From contig LNDP01000015.1 in NCBI GenBank assembly GCA_001464665.1, positions 1 to 64,000 on the forward strand: a stretch of 64,000 bases of DNA. The letters are read 5' to 3'. Positions 25,062 to 34,622 of this stretch are shown in pieces. Origin of the DNA: Acidobacteria bacterium Ga0074141. Its GTDB lineage: Bacteria > Acidobacteriota > Blastocatellia > Pyrinomonadales > Pyrinomonadaceae. How positions within the stretch are numbered: the stretch's first letter is position 1; the number at the start of each line of letters is the position of its first letter. Below the pieces are notes generated by a model. The model was given only the letters and a program-made list of their open reading frames with translations. It was not told where the DNA came from and ran no database searches. A program made the position numbers and the translations under genes.

Positions 25062-26225
25062 ATGAAGCTCGACCGGATAGATTGGATCATGTTCTTTTTG
25101 GCTGCGGGCCTCGCGGTCTTTGGGACAATGATGGTCTATTCGGCTTCGGCGATGATCGCCCATCGCGAAACGGCCGGGGCGTCGCAGTTCACCTATTTTT
25201 ACAAGCAGGCGGGCTTTGCCGTCGCCGGCATCGTGATAATGTTTGCCGCAAGCCGAATCGACTATCGGAGGCTCAACAGCTTTCCGGTCGTTGTCGCCGG
25301 GCTTTTGATAACAGTGGTTTTGCTCGCGGCGGTTTTCGGTTTTCCGGCTATAAACGGAGCACAACGGTGGATACGATTCGGCGGCCTCTCGCTGCAGCCT
25401 TCGGAGATTGCGAAGATAACGCTTCCGGTCTTTCTGGCGTGGTTCCTTTCGCGACAAGCCGACCGGGTTGGTGAGTTTCGAGCGACGCTCATGCCGATGA
25501 TCCTGGTCGTCGGGCTCGTGGCTGGATTGATCTTTGCAGAGCCGGACCTCGGCACGACGATGGTGATCTGTGCCGTTTTTGCAGCGATCTATTTCGCGGC
25601 GGGGGCTCGGATCCTGCACGTTGCGGCGGTTGGTGCGTTGTTCGTTGCCGGAGTTGCCGCAGCCTTGATTTTGGCACCCTGGCGGATGCGGCGGTTGGGT
25701 GCGTTTCTTGACCCCTGCGACCCGGAGAATGCGGCCGGTGCTGGCTATCAGGTTTGTCAATCGCTCTATGCGATCGGCTCCGGCGGAGTGCTCGGCGAGG
25801 GCTTTGCCCGCGGTCAGCAGAAGCTCTTTTACTTGCCGTACCCGCACTCCGACTTCATCTTTTCGGTGGTCGGAGAGGAGTTCGGGCTGGTCGGGACGTT
25901 GGCAATAGTTTTGGCGTTCGCTGTGCTTCTTTGGCGCGGCACACGGGCGGCCCTGAACGCCCCGGACCGCTTTGGAACGTTGCTCGGTATCGGTTTGATA
26001 ACAGGGATAACGGTTCAGGCCCTTTTCAACATAAGTGTTGTTATATCAGTACTTCCGGCGAAGGGCATTCCGCTTCCGTTTATCTCTTATGGCGGCTCAT
26101 CCGTTCTTGTGACGCTCGCTGCGGTCGGCATTTTGCTCAGCATTGCAGCCGCCGGCGAGGGCGATACGCCCGAAGAGCCCACTGGCGGGGTCAGACGCAA
26201 GAAGGCGAAGACGGGGCTCAAATGA
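25062..26225 (+). CDS. ftsW: Septal peptidoglycan glycosyltransferase FtsW
   Basis: 387 residues and about ten membrane helices of the SEDS family. It polymerises lipid II at the septum together with FtsI. Family segments: YSASAMIAHRE in the first loop, GAQRWIRFGGLSLQPSE, AEPDLGTTMVI, the large periplasmic loop with GYQVCQSLYAIGSGG and GEGFARGQQKLFYLPYPHSD, then FSVVGEEFGLVG and LPFISYGGSS. Position between murD and murG identifies it as FtsW rather than RodA. The short C-terminal tail is charged and cytoplasmic. Confidence 0.95.
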   Translation: MKLDRIDWIMFFLAAGLAVFGTMMVYSASAMIAHRETAGASQFTYFYKQAGFAVAGIVIMFAASRIDYRRLNSFPVVVAGLLITVVLLAAVFGFPAINGAQRWIRFGGLSLQPSEIAKITLPVFLAWFLSRQADRVGEFRATLMPMILVVGLVAGLIFAEPDLGTTMVICAVFAAIYFAAGARILHVAAVGALFVAGVAAALILAPWRMRRLGAFLDPCDPENAAGAGYQVCQSLYAIGSGGVLGEGFARGQQKLFYLPYPHSDFIFSVVGEEFGLVGTLAIVLAFAVLLWRGTRAALNAPDRFGTLLGIGLITGITVQALFNISVVISVLPAKGIPLPFISYGGSSVLVTLAAVGILLSIAAAGEGDTPEEPTGGVRRKKAKTGLK

Positions 26226-26243
26226 TACTTTAACGATCTGGAA

Positions 26244-27320
26244 ATGAAGGTACTTTTCGCAGCCGGAGGCACCGGCGGACATATTTTCCCGGCAATTGCC
26301 GTCGCAAACGAGGTCTTGCGGCGCGATTCTTCGTCCGAGGTTTTGTTCGTCGGCACAGCACGCGGGCTTGAGACGCGTATCGTCCCCGAGGCCGGCTTTC
26401 AGCTTTCGCTGATAAATAGTGTTGGGTTAAAGAACGTAGGCTTCGCCGGCAAGTTGAAGGGTCTTTCAGTGTTGCCTAAGAGCTTCATCGAGGCGCGGCA
26501 GATCATAAAGCAATTTCGGCCGCACGTTGCGGTCGGTGCAGGCGGATACGTCTCCGGGCCGGTGCTCCTGATGGCGGCAATAATGGGCGTGCCGACGCTC
26601 GTGATGGATTCGAATGCACTGCCCGGATTTACCAACCGGCAGCTCGCGAGGTTCGTCGATAAAGCAGCGTTGACCTTCGAAGCTTCGCTGCCGTACTTCG
26701 GCAAAAAGGGCGTCGTAACCGGCAACCCGGTCCGGAAAGAGTTTTTTGAAGTGCCGCCAAAGCCGCGGGGCGAGGCCGCTCATCTGCTGATCTTCGGCGG
26801 TTCGCAGGGAGCCCGTGCAATCAACAACGCAATGGCCGAGGCTCTGCCGCATCTTACCGAGCTTAGTGGCCGGCTGACGATCACGCACCAGACAGGTGAG
26901 GCTGACTTTGAAAAGATACGCGAGCTTTACGGCCGATCGGAATTTGCATTCGCAGACGTGCGGCCATTTATCTCGAACATGTTCGAGGAATTTGCTAGAG
27001 CTGATTTGGTAATTTGCCGTGCCGGTGCAACGACATGTGCCGAACTCGCTGCGGCCGGCAAGGCGTCGATAATGATCCCGCTGCCGACCGCAGCCGACGA
27101 TCATCAGCGAAAAAATGCAGAGGCTCTCGAAGAAGGCGGTGCGGCGAAGATGCTTTTGCAAGCAGATATGACCGGCGAATCGCTCGCCGAGCTAATTCGA
27201 TCGACGATCAGCGATGCCGAAATGCTCTCGGCAATGGAAGCCGCCGCCAAAGCAATGGGCCGAGCGGACGCGGCCGAGCGAACCGCGGACATAATAGAGG
27301 AACTGAGGAACAGCATTTGA
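26244..27320 (+). CDS. murG: UDP-GlcNAc--lipid I N-acetylglucosaminyltransferase MurG
   Basis: 358 residues, GT28 family, on the inner face of the membrane; it converts lipid I to lipid II. The N-terminal glycine loop AAGGTGGHIFPAIAVA (about 5-20), the GGYVSGPVLL segment, TGNPVR, the second glycine loop GGSQGARAIN, and the UDP-GlcNAc site CRAGATTCAELAAAGKASIMIPLP are all present. It is the last gene before a small intergenic gap that contains an octamer repeat, after which murC continues the cluster. Confidence 0.95.
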   Translation: MKVLFAAGGTGGHIFPAIAVANEVLRRDSSSEVLFVGTARGLETRIVPEAGFQLSLINSVGLKNVGFAGKLKGLSVLPKSFIEARQIIKQFRPHVAVGAGGYVSGPVLLMAAIMGVPTLVMDSNALPGFTNRQLARFVDKAALTFEASLPYFGKKGVVTGNPVRKEFFEVPPKPRGEAAHLLIFGGSQGARAINNAMAEALPHLTELSGRLTITHQTGEADFEKIRELYGRSEFAFADVRPFISNMFEEFARADLVICRAGATTCAELAAAGKASIMIPLPTAADDHQRKNAEALEEGGAAKMLLQADMTGESLAELIRSTISDAEMLSAMEAAAKAMGRADAAERTADIIEELRNSI

Positions 27321-27343
27321 TCCTCGTGTTCTTCAATGCAAAT

Positions 27344-27367
27344 ACGCGAAGGGGCAAAGACGCAAAG
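27344..27367 (+). repeat. ACGCAAAG-type octamer triplet between murG and murC
   Basis: ACGCGAAG-GGGCAAAG-ACGCAAAG, three octamers in tandem, sitting in the 99-base murG-murC gap. The same pattern occurs at 9890-9913, so it looks like a dispersed short repeat rather than local slippage. Confidence 0.55.
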
Positions 27368-27419
27368 TTCTCATTTAATAGGTTTGTGTCCTCACAATTG
27401 AATGACAGATAAGGTTTTG

Positions 27420-28808
27420 ATGTTTAGACACGTTAAGAAAATACATTTTATTGGCATTGGCGGTATCGGGATGAGCGGTATCGCGGAGGTGCTCGCAAGC
27501 CTCGGTTTTGAGGTGGCAGGCTCGGATATCAAGCGTTCGAAGAACACGGATAGGCTTGAGCAGAATTTCAACGTCCGCATCTTTGAGGGCCATGCGGCCG
27601 AGAATGTTGGAGATGCTCAGGTCGTCGTTTATTCCTCCGCCGTTCGGCCGGACAATCCGGAGATCGTTAAGGCGAAGGAGAACGGCGTCCCGGTCATTCC
27701 GCGTGCTGAGATGCTTGCGGAGTTGATGGTCTTGAAGCCCTACGCCGTCGCCATTTCCGGCACACACGGCAAGACCTCGACCACCTCGATGGTAGCGACC
27801 ATTTTGAAACACGCGGGGCTTGATCCGACCACGGTCGTCGGCGGAGTTGTCGAAACGCTCGGCTCCAATGCTCAAGTCGGTTCCTCCGAGTGGTTTGTTA
27901 CCGAGGCCGATGAAAGCGACCGCTCATTTCTGATGCTTTACCCGACAATCGCCGTCGTGACGAATATCGACAAAGAGCATATGGAGAGCTACAAGGGAAT
28001 GGAGGACGTCGTTCAGTGCTTCACCGATTTTGTGAACAAGGTGCCGTTCTTTGGTGCCGCGATCATCTGCCTCGATGACCCGAACGTCCAACTCATCATC
28101 CCGAACATCAAACGCCGCCGCGTGACCTACGGCATGACCGCTCAGGCGGACATATCCGCTCACGACATCAAATACACGGACGGTTTCGGCTCGACGTTCG
28201 AGGTTTGGAAGGGAACTGAAGTGCTCGGCCGCATCGACCTGCCGGTCCCAGGCAAGCACAACGTTTACAACGCACTTGCGGCTACGGCTGTTGCGATGGA
28301 GCTTGAAGTGCCTTTCGCAAAGATCGCCGAAGCGTTTACGGGTTTCAAGAACGCGAATCGGCGCTTTCAGTTCAAGGGCGACGTTGGCGGCATTACGGTC
28401 GTTGACGATTACGGGCATCACCCGACCGAGATATTGGCAACGCTTGCAGCGGCCAAGAATGCCGCCGCGGGCCGCCGCACGGTCGTCGCATTTCAGCCGC
28501 ATCGTTACACGCGAACGCAGGAATTGATGGATGAATTCGCACTGGCGTTCAACAATGCTGACGTCCTTTTCGTGCTTGATATTTATCCCGCGAGCGAGCC
28601 GCCGATCGAGGGCATTACGGCCGAGGTTCTGGTCGAGAATATCAGAAAATACGGCCACAAGAATGTGACCTACATCGGCGACATCGAGACGGCCGCGGAG
28701 AAGATCGTACCGTCGCTTACCGAGGGCGACCTTGCAATAACTCTAGGTGCCGGAACTGTTACGCGGCTTTCCGAAGAACTCCTGGAGGCTCTTAAAAACC
28801 GCGGCTAG
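27420..28808 (+). CDS. murC: UDP-MurNAc--L-alanine ligase MurC
   Basis: 462 residues. It adds the first amino acid, L-Ala, to UDP-MurNAc. The N-terminal dinucleotide-like fold is [17 protein letters not shown], the ATP loop [11 protein letters not shown], then [11 protein letters not shown], the central-domain ending [24 protein letters not shown] and FQPHRYTRT. The ATG at 27420 is preferred because TAAGG precedes it by a proper distance and HVKKIHFIG is the family N-terminus; an ATG six codons earlier (27402) has no ribosome site. murB and ddl, which often follow murC, are not here; ftsQ is next, 14 bases on. Confidence 0.95.
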   Translation: MFRHVKKIHFIGIGGIGMSGIAEVLASLGFEVAGSDIKRSKNTDRLEQNFNVRIFEGHAAENVGDAQVVVYSSAVRPDNPEIVKAKENGVPVIPRAEMLAELMVLKPYAVAISGTHGKTSTTSMVATILKHAGLDPTTVVGGVVETLGSNAQVGSSEWFVTEADESDRSFLMLYPTIAVVTNIDKEHMESYKGMEDVVQCFTDFVNKVPFFGAAIICLDDPNVQLIIPNIKRRRVTYGMTAQADISAHDIKYTDGFGSTFEVWKGTEVLGRIDLPVPGKHNVYNALAATAVAMELEVPFAKIAEAFTGFKNANRRFQFKGDVGGITVVDDYGHHPTEILATLAAAKNAAAGRRTVVAFQPHRYTRTQELMDEFALAFNNADVLFVLDIYPASEPPIEGITAEVLVENIRKYGHKNVTYIGDIETAAEKIVPSLTEGDLAITLGAGTVTRLSEELLEALKNRG

Positions 28809-28822
28809 GCAAATGTGACCAA

Positions 28823-29662
28823 ATGGCGAAACGACCGAATGCAGTAAAGGCGAGACGCGATGCGCCGACGCGGAAGAGCAAGTCCGCCCGCCGGCGAAAC
28901 GCGCCGAGTAGGGGCGGCGGTTCGACCCGCGTTCTTCCAATTGTGCTTTCGACGGCAATGCTTCTCTGCATCGGAGTGATCGCGTATTTCGGCATTCGGA
29001 CAATGGTCAACTCGGATTTCTTTAGCGTAACGCGAGTCGAGATATCGGGCATCGAACGGGCTCCGCGTGAGACCATCGAGCGGATCGTGAATGCCGAAGC
29101 TGCAGAGAACAGTGCCTGGACCGCAGATCTTGCCACGGTAAAGGAGCGGATCGAGAAGCTCACGTTCGTTCGCTCGGCGTCCGTCTCACGTTGGCTGCCG
29201 AATTCGATCATAGTCAGCATAAAAGAGCATGAACCGGCGGCTGTCGTGAAAATGAAAAAAGGCGAGTTTCTCGTCACCAAAGACGCCCAATTGCTCGCAG
29301 AGGCGACGGCCCCGGAACCGGGCCTGCCGGTTGCAATGATCGGCTGGGATGAGGAGAAATCGCAGGCGGCTGACAAGGAAAATCTTGAACGCGTCAAGCT
29401 TTACGCAAAGATGATCGACGACTGGAAGATCCACGGTGTGCTCGAAAGGGTTTCGCTGGTCGATCTTTCGAATGTGCGCGTTCCGCGGGCGTTGGCAGAG
29501 GAAGGCGGGATGACCGTATCGCTAGAGGTCGGCAAGGAGAGTTTTGGCGAAAACCTTGAACGCGGGCTGAAGGCGATCGCCGGAAAGGCGACGGAGTTCG
29601 AAGGCGTCGAACTGGTCGGTTCGACCCTGAATCTGAAGCCGAGAAAGACCGCTGCGAAATGA
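28823..29662 (+). CDS. ftsQ: Cell-division protein FtsQ/DivIB
   Basis: 279 residues. A basic cytoplasmic start (ARRDAPTRKSKSARRR), one membrane helix (about 33-55), then the POTRA domain (about 62-130: SVTRVEISGIERAPRETIERIV) and the FtsQ beta domain with LPNSIIVSIKEHEPAAVV and the pattern GEFLVTKDAQLL. FtsQ recruits FtsL/FtsB and through them FtsWI. The last 4 bases overlap ftsA (ATGA), showing translational coupling. It is in the standard place ahead of ftsA. Confidence 0.92.
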   Translation: MAKRPNAVKARRDAPTRKSKSARRRNAPSRGGGSTRVLPIVLSTAMLLCIGVIAYFGIRTMVNSDFFSVTRVEISGIERAPRETIERIVNAEAAENSAWTADLATVKERIEKLTFVRSASVSRWLPNSIIVSIKEHEPAAVVKMKKGEFLVTKDAQLLAEATAPEPGLPVAMIGWDEEKSQAADKENLERVKLYAKMIDDWKIHGVLERVSLVDLSNVRVPRALAEEGGMTVSLEVGKESFGENLERGLKAIAGKATEFEGVELVGSTLNLKPRKTAAK

Positions 29663-30903
29663 ATGTTATGAAGAACGAGATTCACGCGATAGGACTTGAT
29701 ATCGGCACGAGCCGCGTTCGGTGCGTGGTCGGCGAGGCCTCGGAAGACGGGCGTCTAAAGGTCGTCGGCATTGGCCGGAGCGAGTCGCGAGGGCTTCGCC
29801 GAGGCATTGTCACCGGTGCCGAGGCCGTTGCAGAAAGCATCCGCAAGGCCTTCGACGAGGCTGAAAGGGTAAGCGGGCTCGAGATAAAGGCCGCGACGGT
29901 AAATCTTTCCGGCGAACATTTTCGCGGCGAGAACAAGAACGGTGTGGTCGCCGTCGCCGGTGCCGGACGCGAGATCAGCAACGAAGATGTGGAGCGGGCG
30001 GTCGAATCGGCTTGTGCAGTTCAGCTTCCTTCGGGCTGGGAAGTATTCGATCGCGTTGCACAAGAATTCATCATCGACGGGCAGGACGGCATTACCGAAC
30101 CGATCGGAATGAGCGGTTCGCGGCTTGAGGCTCTTGTCCACGTCGTGACCGGGCCGAGTGCAGGGCGGCAGAATCTAGAGAAGGCCGTACGGCGAGCCGG
30201 CATCGACGTTGAGCGGATGATGCTCGAACCGATCGCCGCAGCGGAAAGCACGCTCACAGACGACGACCGCGAATATGGATGTGCCGTCGTGAACATCGGC
30301 TCGGAGATCACGAGCCTCAACATCTTCGGCCGCGGTGCGGTCCAGCATACGGCGGTCTTCCCGTTCGGCGGGCTGCATTTTACAAAAGACCTGGCGGTCG
30401 GGCTCCGCGTTTCGATGCAGGAAGCCGCCGAGATCAAACATCGCTACGGCTGCGTTGCAACATTTTTGATGGACGACCAAGAGCGGGCAGAGATGATCGA
30501 GATAACCCCGGTCGGTCGGAGCGAAACGCGAGGGCTTTCAAAAGAGATACTTTGCGACATAATGCAGCCGCGTGCGATCGAACTGCTTCAACACCTAGCG
30601 GGTGAAGTTGCTACGGCCGGAGCCCAGATACCGAGCGGCGTTGTGCTGACGGGCGGCGGCTCGATGCCGCGTGGAATGGTCGAGATCGCGGAGCAGGTAT
30701 TCGACGCTCCGACGCGTCTCGGGTTGCCCTCGCGAAGGCTATTCGGAGGATTGATCGAGCAGATCGAAACGCCGGAGTGGGCGGTTGCTTGCGGGCTCGC
30801 TCTTCGCTCTTTGCGCGAGCAAATGCGCGAGGGCGGCGGCATTCGCGGCGGAACGGGCAAACTTGGCGTTTGGTTTGAAAATTTTCGCGAAAAATTTCGT
30901 TAG
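29659..30903 (+). CDS. ftsA: Cell-division protein FtsA
   Basis: 414 residues, actin-like ATPase that tethers FtsZ to the membrane. Phosphate-1 motif GLDIGTSRVRCVVGE (about 12-26), the SHS2 (1C) domain (about 85-165), the 2-type loop VVNIGSEITSLNIF, the adenosine motif GVVLTGGGSMPRGM, and a C-terminal amphipathic membrane-targeting helix (KLGVWFENFREKFR). It starts inside the ftsQ stop. Two in-frame ATG codons (29659 and 29668) are both acceptable. A 165-base gap with dyad symmetries separates it from ftsZ. Confidence 0.95.
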   Translation: MNVMKNEIHAIGLDIGTSRVRCVVGEASEDGRLKVVGIGRSESRGLRRGIVTGAEAVAESIRKAFDEAERVSGLEIKAATVNLSGEHFRGENKNGVVAVAGAGREISNEDVERAVESACAVQLPSGWEVFDRVAQEFIIDGQDGITEPIGMSGSRLEALVHVVTGPSAGRQNLEKAVRRAGIDVERMMLEPIAAAESTLTDDDREYGCAVVNIGSEITSLNIFGRGAVQHTAVFPFGGLHFTKDLAVGLRVSMQEAAEIKHRYGCVATFLMDDQERAEMIEITPVGRSETRGLSKEILCDIMQPRAIELLQHLAGEVATAGAQIPSGVVLTGGGSMPRGMVEIAEQVFDAPTRLGLPSRRLFGGLIEQIETPEWAVACGLALRSLREQMREGGGIRGGTGKLGVWFENFREKFR

Positions 30904-30955
30904 TTTGGAATTGTTGACTAGATTTTTTACACAAATGGTTGTATGCTCTTCTCCC

Positions 30956-31038
30956 ATCAACACTATATATAGTTGATATTGCACTCGTCAGCATTTCACC
31001 GAAAACATCGAATTGTCGGTTTCCTGTGTGTGCAGGAA
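30956..31038 (+). promoter_or_regulatory. Dyad-symmetric sequences in the ftsA-ftsZ gap
   Basis: Two inverted repeats precede ftsZ: ATCAAC-N10-GTTGAT (30956-30977) with an AT core TATATATA, suggestive of an operator, and TTCCTG-N6-CAGGAA (31021-31038), which can form a hairpin in the ftsZ leader about 30 bases before the start codon. TTGACT at 30914 could be a -35 but I find no well-spaced -10. A separate ftsZ promoter is likely from the gap length; the regulator is unknown. Confidence 0.4.
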
Positions 31039-31068
31039 TAGATTGAATTTTGCAAAAAAGGACACGAA

Positions 31069-32175
31069 ATGAACACTAGTGGTATCAAGATGTTTATCGA
31101 CGAACCGCCCATCACCGGGGCCAGGATCAAGGTCATCGGCGTAGGCGGCGGCGGCGGGAACGCGGTGAACCGGATGATCGCAGAAGGGATCAAGGGCGTC
31201 GAGTTCATCGTGGCTAACACCGACCTCCAGGCTCTCAATGCCTCCAACGCTCCGATCAAGATCCAGCTCGGGAATCGCTCGACCCGCGGGCTCGGAGCGG
31301 GGTCGAATCCGGACACCGGCCGCGACGCCGCACTTGAAGATCACGAGAAACTTCTCGAGGTGCTCGAGGGTTCGGACATGGTCTTCGTTACCGCAGGGCT
31401 CGGCGGCGGAACGGGAACCGGTGCTGCTCCGATCGTTGCCTCGCTCGCGATCGAGCTAGGTGCTCTTACGGTTGCGGTGGTGACGAAACCCTTCGGCATG
31501 GAAGGCAGGAAGCGAATGGCCCAAGCCGAGCGAGGGCTGGCCGAGCTTCGCGGCTGCGTCGATACGATCATCACGATCCCGAACGCGCGTCTCCGCGAGG
31601 TGGAAGAAAACATCACGGTGATGGACGCCTTCAAAAAAGCGGACGAGGTTCTCTTACAGGCGGTTCAGGGCATCACCGATCTGATCACAACACCGGGCGT
31701 CGTCAATCTTGACTTCGCTGATGTGACCACTGTAATGAAGGGCCGCGGAGTTGCATTGATGGGGGTAGGCCGTGCCAAAGGGCCGGACGCCGCTTCAAAG
31801 GCGATGCGTGAGGCTCTTGATTACAAGCTTCTCGAAGAAAATTCGATCACCGGTGCCAAGGCTGCGTTGATCAACGTTACCGGAAGCTCGCGAATGGCTC
31901 TTGGCGAGATCGAGGATGCGATCGGTATGATCGAAAGCGAGGCTGACGAGAATGCCGACATTATCTGGGGCAACGTCTTCCGTGATGACATGGAGGACGA
32001 GATCAAGGTGACCGTCATCGCGACCGGATTCGATGTCGCGGCCGAGGTTGCGATGCCGCTGCCTCGTGCGGTGCCGGCGGTTGCGAATGGGGGCGGTGCT
32101 GCTTTTATACCGGTCGATAGCCGCGGAAGCGAGGATCTGGACGTACCGACTTTCATCCGACGGCAAGCGGATTGA
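31069..32175 (+). CDS. ftsZ: Cell-division GTPase FtsZ
   Basis: 368 residues, tubulin homologue forming the division ring. N-terminal GTP fold: [15 protein letters not shown], the tubulin signature GGGTGTG at 112-118, NARLREVEE and the T7 loop [11 protein letters not shown]. The globular core ends near residue 325. The C-terminal linker is short (about 25 residues, Ala/Pro/Gly-rich), followed by the conserved tail peptide [11 protein letters not shown] that binds FtsA and other partners. AAAGGA precedes the ATG. It closes the dcw cluster. Confidence 0.97.
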   Translation: MNTSGIKMFIDEPPITGARIKVIGVGGGGGNAVNRMIAEGIKGVEFIVANTDLQALNASNAPIKIQLGNRSTRGLGAGSNPDTGRDAALEDHEKLLEVLEGSDMVFVTAGLGGGTGTGAAPIVASLAIELGALTVAVVTKPFGMEGRKRMAQAERGLAELRGCVDTIITIPNARLREVEENITVMDAFKKADEVLLQAVQGITDLITTPGVVNLDFADVTTVMKGRGVALMGVGRAKGPDAASKAMREALDYKLLEENSITGAKAALINVTGSSRMALGEIEDAIGMIESEADENADIIWGNVFRDDMEDEIKVTVIATGFDVAAEVAMPLPRAVPAVANGGGAAFIPVDSRGSEDLDVPTFIRRQAD

Positions 32176-32221
32176 TCCTGATTAACCTCTTAACTATCAG
32201 CGGTGGTATCATTGGCGTGTA

Positions 32222-33253
32222 ATGACGTCTTCGATGCCGCCGCTTTCAAATTTGGGCCGTCCCCGGATCGGTATTACTATCGGCGATGCCGCCGGCATCG
32301 GACCCGAGATAGTACTCAAATCGTTAGCTGAAAATGAGTCGCTTTCGTCATTGGATTTTCTGATCATCGGCGACCTTGCATTTCTCCGGTCCGAGGCCGA
32401 TAAGTTTGGCATCGATCTTGAATTGAACTCGGGTGATACGCCCGAGCCCGGCAAGGCGGTCGTATTTGACCTTAAGAATTTGCCCGAAAGCGTCGTCGCG
32501 GGCAAGGAAGACGCGGCATGCGGACGAGCGGCAGGCGAATATATCGAGGCCGCAGTCAAACTTTGGAGCGAAGGCCGGATCGATGCCATCGCGACCGCGC
32601 CGATCAGCAAACATTCCTTAGGTTTAGGCGGCTACAAATTTCCGGGACACACAGAATTTCTGGCGGCATTGACGGGCACCGAGAAGTTCGCGATGAGCTT
32701 TTTTGCAGAGCGGCTGCGTGTCGTATTGCTTTCAACCCATCTCTCGCTTCGCGATGCGATCGACCGCGTTACGAAAGAGCGGGTTGCCGAACTGATCCGG
32801 TTCACGTCAGCCGAACTTGCGAAACTCCTCGGTCGGCCCGTCAGCATCGCGGTCGCCGGCTTGAACCCGCACGCTTCTGAGAACGGGATGTTCGGAAGCG
32901 AGGAGGCCGGGGAGATGACGCCGGCCATCGAGCTCTGCCGAAGCGAAGGCATTGAGGTCACGGGACCGTTCGCGGCTGATACGGTCTTTTTGCGATGCAA
33001 TTCGGGCGAGTTTGATGCCGTGATCGCGTGTTATCATGATCAGGCGACGATCGCAGTAAAGTGCCTTTCATTCGGCCGCGGCGTGAATGTAACGCTCGGC
33101 CTGCCGCTGATCAGGACATCAGTTGACCACGGCACCGCGTTCGATATCGCAGGCAAAGGCATCGCCGAACACTCTAGTATGATGGAGTCGATAAGGCTCG
33201 CCGGCGAACTGGCGGGAACCCGGCCGGCCAGGAGTGCAGAAAATGCAGCCTGA
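32222..33253 (+). CDS. pdxA: 4-hydroxythreonine-4-phosphate dehydrogenase PdxA
   Basis: 343 residues. It oxidises 4-phosphohydroxy-L-threonine in the DXP-dependent pyridoxal phosphate pathway, using NAD and a divalent metal. The start RIGITIGDAAGIGPEIVLK is diagnostic, and the metal-binding histidines are His173 (LSTHLSLRDA), His217 (GLNPHASENG) and His272 (CYHDQATI). It lies 46 bases after ftsZ and may be partly co-transcribed with it. A related subgroup acts on tetronate phosphates; nothing nearby suggests that role. Confidence 0.93.
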   Translation: MTSSMPPLSNLGRPRIGITIGDAAGIGPEIVLKSLAENESLSSLDFLIIGDLAFLRSEADKFGIDLELNSGDTPEPGKAVVFDLKNLPESVVAGKEDAACGRAAGEYIEAAVKLWSEGRIDAIATAPISKHSLGLGGYKFPGHTEFLAALTGTEKFAMSFFAERLRVVLLSTHLSLRDAIDRVTKERVAELIRFTSAELAKLLGRPVSIAVAGLNPHASENGMFGSEEAGEMTPAIELCRSEGIEVTGPFAADTVFLRCNSGEFDAVIACYHDQATIAVKCLSFGRGVNVTLGLPLIRTSVDHGTAFDIAGKGIAEHSSMMESIRLAGELAGTRPARSAENAA

Positions 33254-33265
33254 GTATGCAAATTC

Positions 33266-33295
33266 TTGACGTTTAACGACATAAGGTGTTAGGTT
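33266..33295 (+). promoter_or_regulatory. Possible promoter of the REC-domain gene
   Basis: TTGACG at 33266-33271 and TAGGTT at 33290-33295 with an 18-base spacer, about 50 bases before the GTG start at 33344. The -10 is imperfect. Confidence 0.35.
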
Positions 33296-33343
33296 TTTGA
33301 AGACCGATCTTCATTTTTCCTTTGTTTTTGAGGAGCAAATACC

Positions 33344-34534
33344 GTGAGCAACCGCAAGCTATTGATAGCAGACGATTCTGTAACGATACAGAAAGTAATT
33401 AAACTTACGTTCACTGAAGAGGGGTACGAGGTTCTCACCGCTCCGGACGGAGCGTCCGCAATGGAACTGCTGCGGGCCGAGCGGCCGGACATCGTAATGG
33501 CGGACGTTAATATGCCAGGGCCGGACGGCTACGAGATCTGTCGTGCGATCCGCTCGGATATTGATGCCCACGCGACTCCGGTGGTTCTTCTAGCGGGCTC
33601 GTTCGAGCCTTTCGATGAGCAGATGGCATCGGCGGTCGGAGCTAGTGCCTCGGTCACCAAGCCGTTCCAATCCATCCGCCAGTTGGTCCATCAGGTCAAT
33701 CAGCTTGTTGAAAATAGCTCGATCGTAGAGAACCGAGAATTGCCTGCCGGTTTGGCTAATGATGATGCGAACCATTCGGACATCGAATCGCTCTATCAAC
33801 AAAGCATCCATGATCCGGCAACATCGGTAGAGACCGTGGAATTTGAATTCAGCGACCAAGGCCTTGACGATGAGATGATCGAGACCCAATATTCAGGGTC
33901 GTCTGTTGATCAAACAGGGCCGCTACCGGAGCAGGACTACGGAGACCTTGCGTTTGAGCCTGAGAAGCAGCGTGAACAGGAACTTTCCTTGCCTATCATC
34001 GAAGAATCAACCACAGAAACCCAGCCGACGATCGAGGAAAGCTGGACAAATGGGGATACCGATATCGAAACGGACGAGGCTGCTTATGGCTTCGAGCAGC
34101 AAGCTGATCGCGAGGATGAAACTGTTGAGTTCAGCACCTCAGATCTTGCTTCCGCGATGGATTATGGGTCGCTCGATCGCGAGAATGACGGCGAGCATCT
34201 GGTTCCGGTGAGCGACGGTTTCGAATTTGAGCCTGTCGTTCCTCAGCAAGAAGAATTGCTGTCGGATGACGACGAAAATTCCTCCGCTAGCGAGCCCCCG
34301 TCATATTCAGAACTCGCCAGAACAGAACAGTTTCCTTTGGCGACAGAATCTGGGTGGAACGATGTCGACCTTCTCGAGATTCCGGTGGTCAGGAGTACAT
34401 CAGAGCCGGTTCGATTCACGACCGAAAGCGAAGCGGCGAGTATCGAGGGCAAGGAACGAGTTATCGCTCTTTCCGATGAGTTGATCGAACGGATCGCAAC
34501 TAGGGTCGCCGAGAAGATAAATCGGCCGATCTAA
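33344..34534 (+). CDS. Response-regulator receiver protein with long acidic linker and C-terminal helix
   Basis: 396 residues. A receiver domain occupies 1-120, with acidic pocket Asp10/Asp11, phosphoacceptor Asp54 (MADVNMPGPDGYE) and Lys106 (VTKPF). The usual Thr/Ser switch position is Ala84 (VVLLAGSF). Residues about 130-365 are highly acidic, Glu/Ser/Gln-rich and probably disordered. The last 25 residues (ALSDELIERIATRVAEKI) form an amphipathic helix, a pattern I recall from other receiver proteins in which it probably binds a partner. There is no DNA-binding domain. The GTG start follows GAGGAGC. No kinase is adjacent. Role unknown; signalling through protein contact is the likely mode. 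Confidence 0.8.
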   Translation: MSNRKLLIADDSVTIQKVIKLTFTEEGYEVLTAPDGASAMELLRAERPDIVMADVNMPGPDGYEICRAIRSDIDAHATPVVLLAGSFEPFDEQMASAVGASASVTKPFQSIRQLVHQVNQLVENSSIVENRELPAGLANDDANHSDIESLYQQSIHDPATSVETVEFEFSDQGLDDEMIETQYSGSSVDQTGPLPEQDYGDLAFEPEKQREQELSLPIIEESTTETQPTIEESWTNGDTDIETDEAAYGFEQQADREDETVEFSTSDLASAMDYGSLDRENDGEHLVPVSDGFEFEPVVPQQEELLSDDDENSSASEPPSYSELARTEQFPLATESGWNDVDLLEIPVVRSTSEPVRFTTESEAASIEGKERVIALSDELIERIATRVAEKINRPI

Positions 34535-34556
34535 ACAAAGCCACGCTTCAATTCCG

Positions 34557-34602
34557 CCGGCCGGTGATCTCAAGCGAGATGAAAACCGGCCGGTTTTGTT
34601 TT
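34557..34602 (+). terminator. Intrinsic terminator between the REC gene and valS
   Basis: CCGGCCGGT and ACCGGCCGG form a perfect 9-bp stem, extended inside by ATCTC/GAGAT around AAGC, followed by TTTTGTTTT. Confidence 0.85.
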
Positions 34603-34622
34603 AGAATCTCAGTTTTATTCTT

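Noticed and set aside
30914-30947. TTGACT...TATGCT as an ftsZ promoter
   Set aside because: The spacer would be 22 bases, outside the working range for sigma70 promoters.
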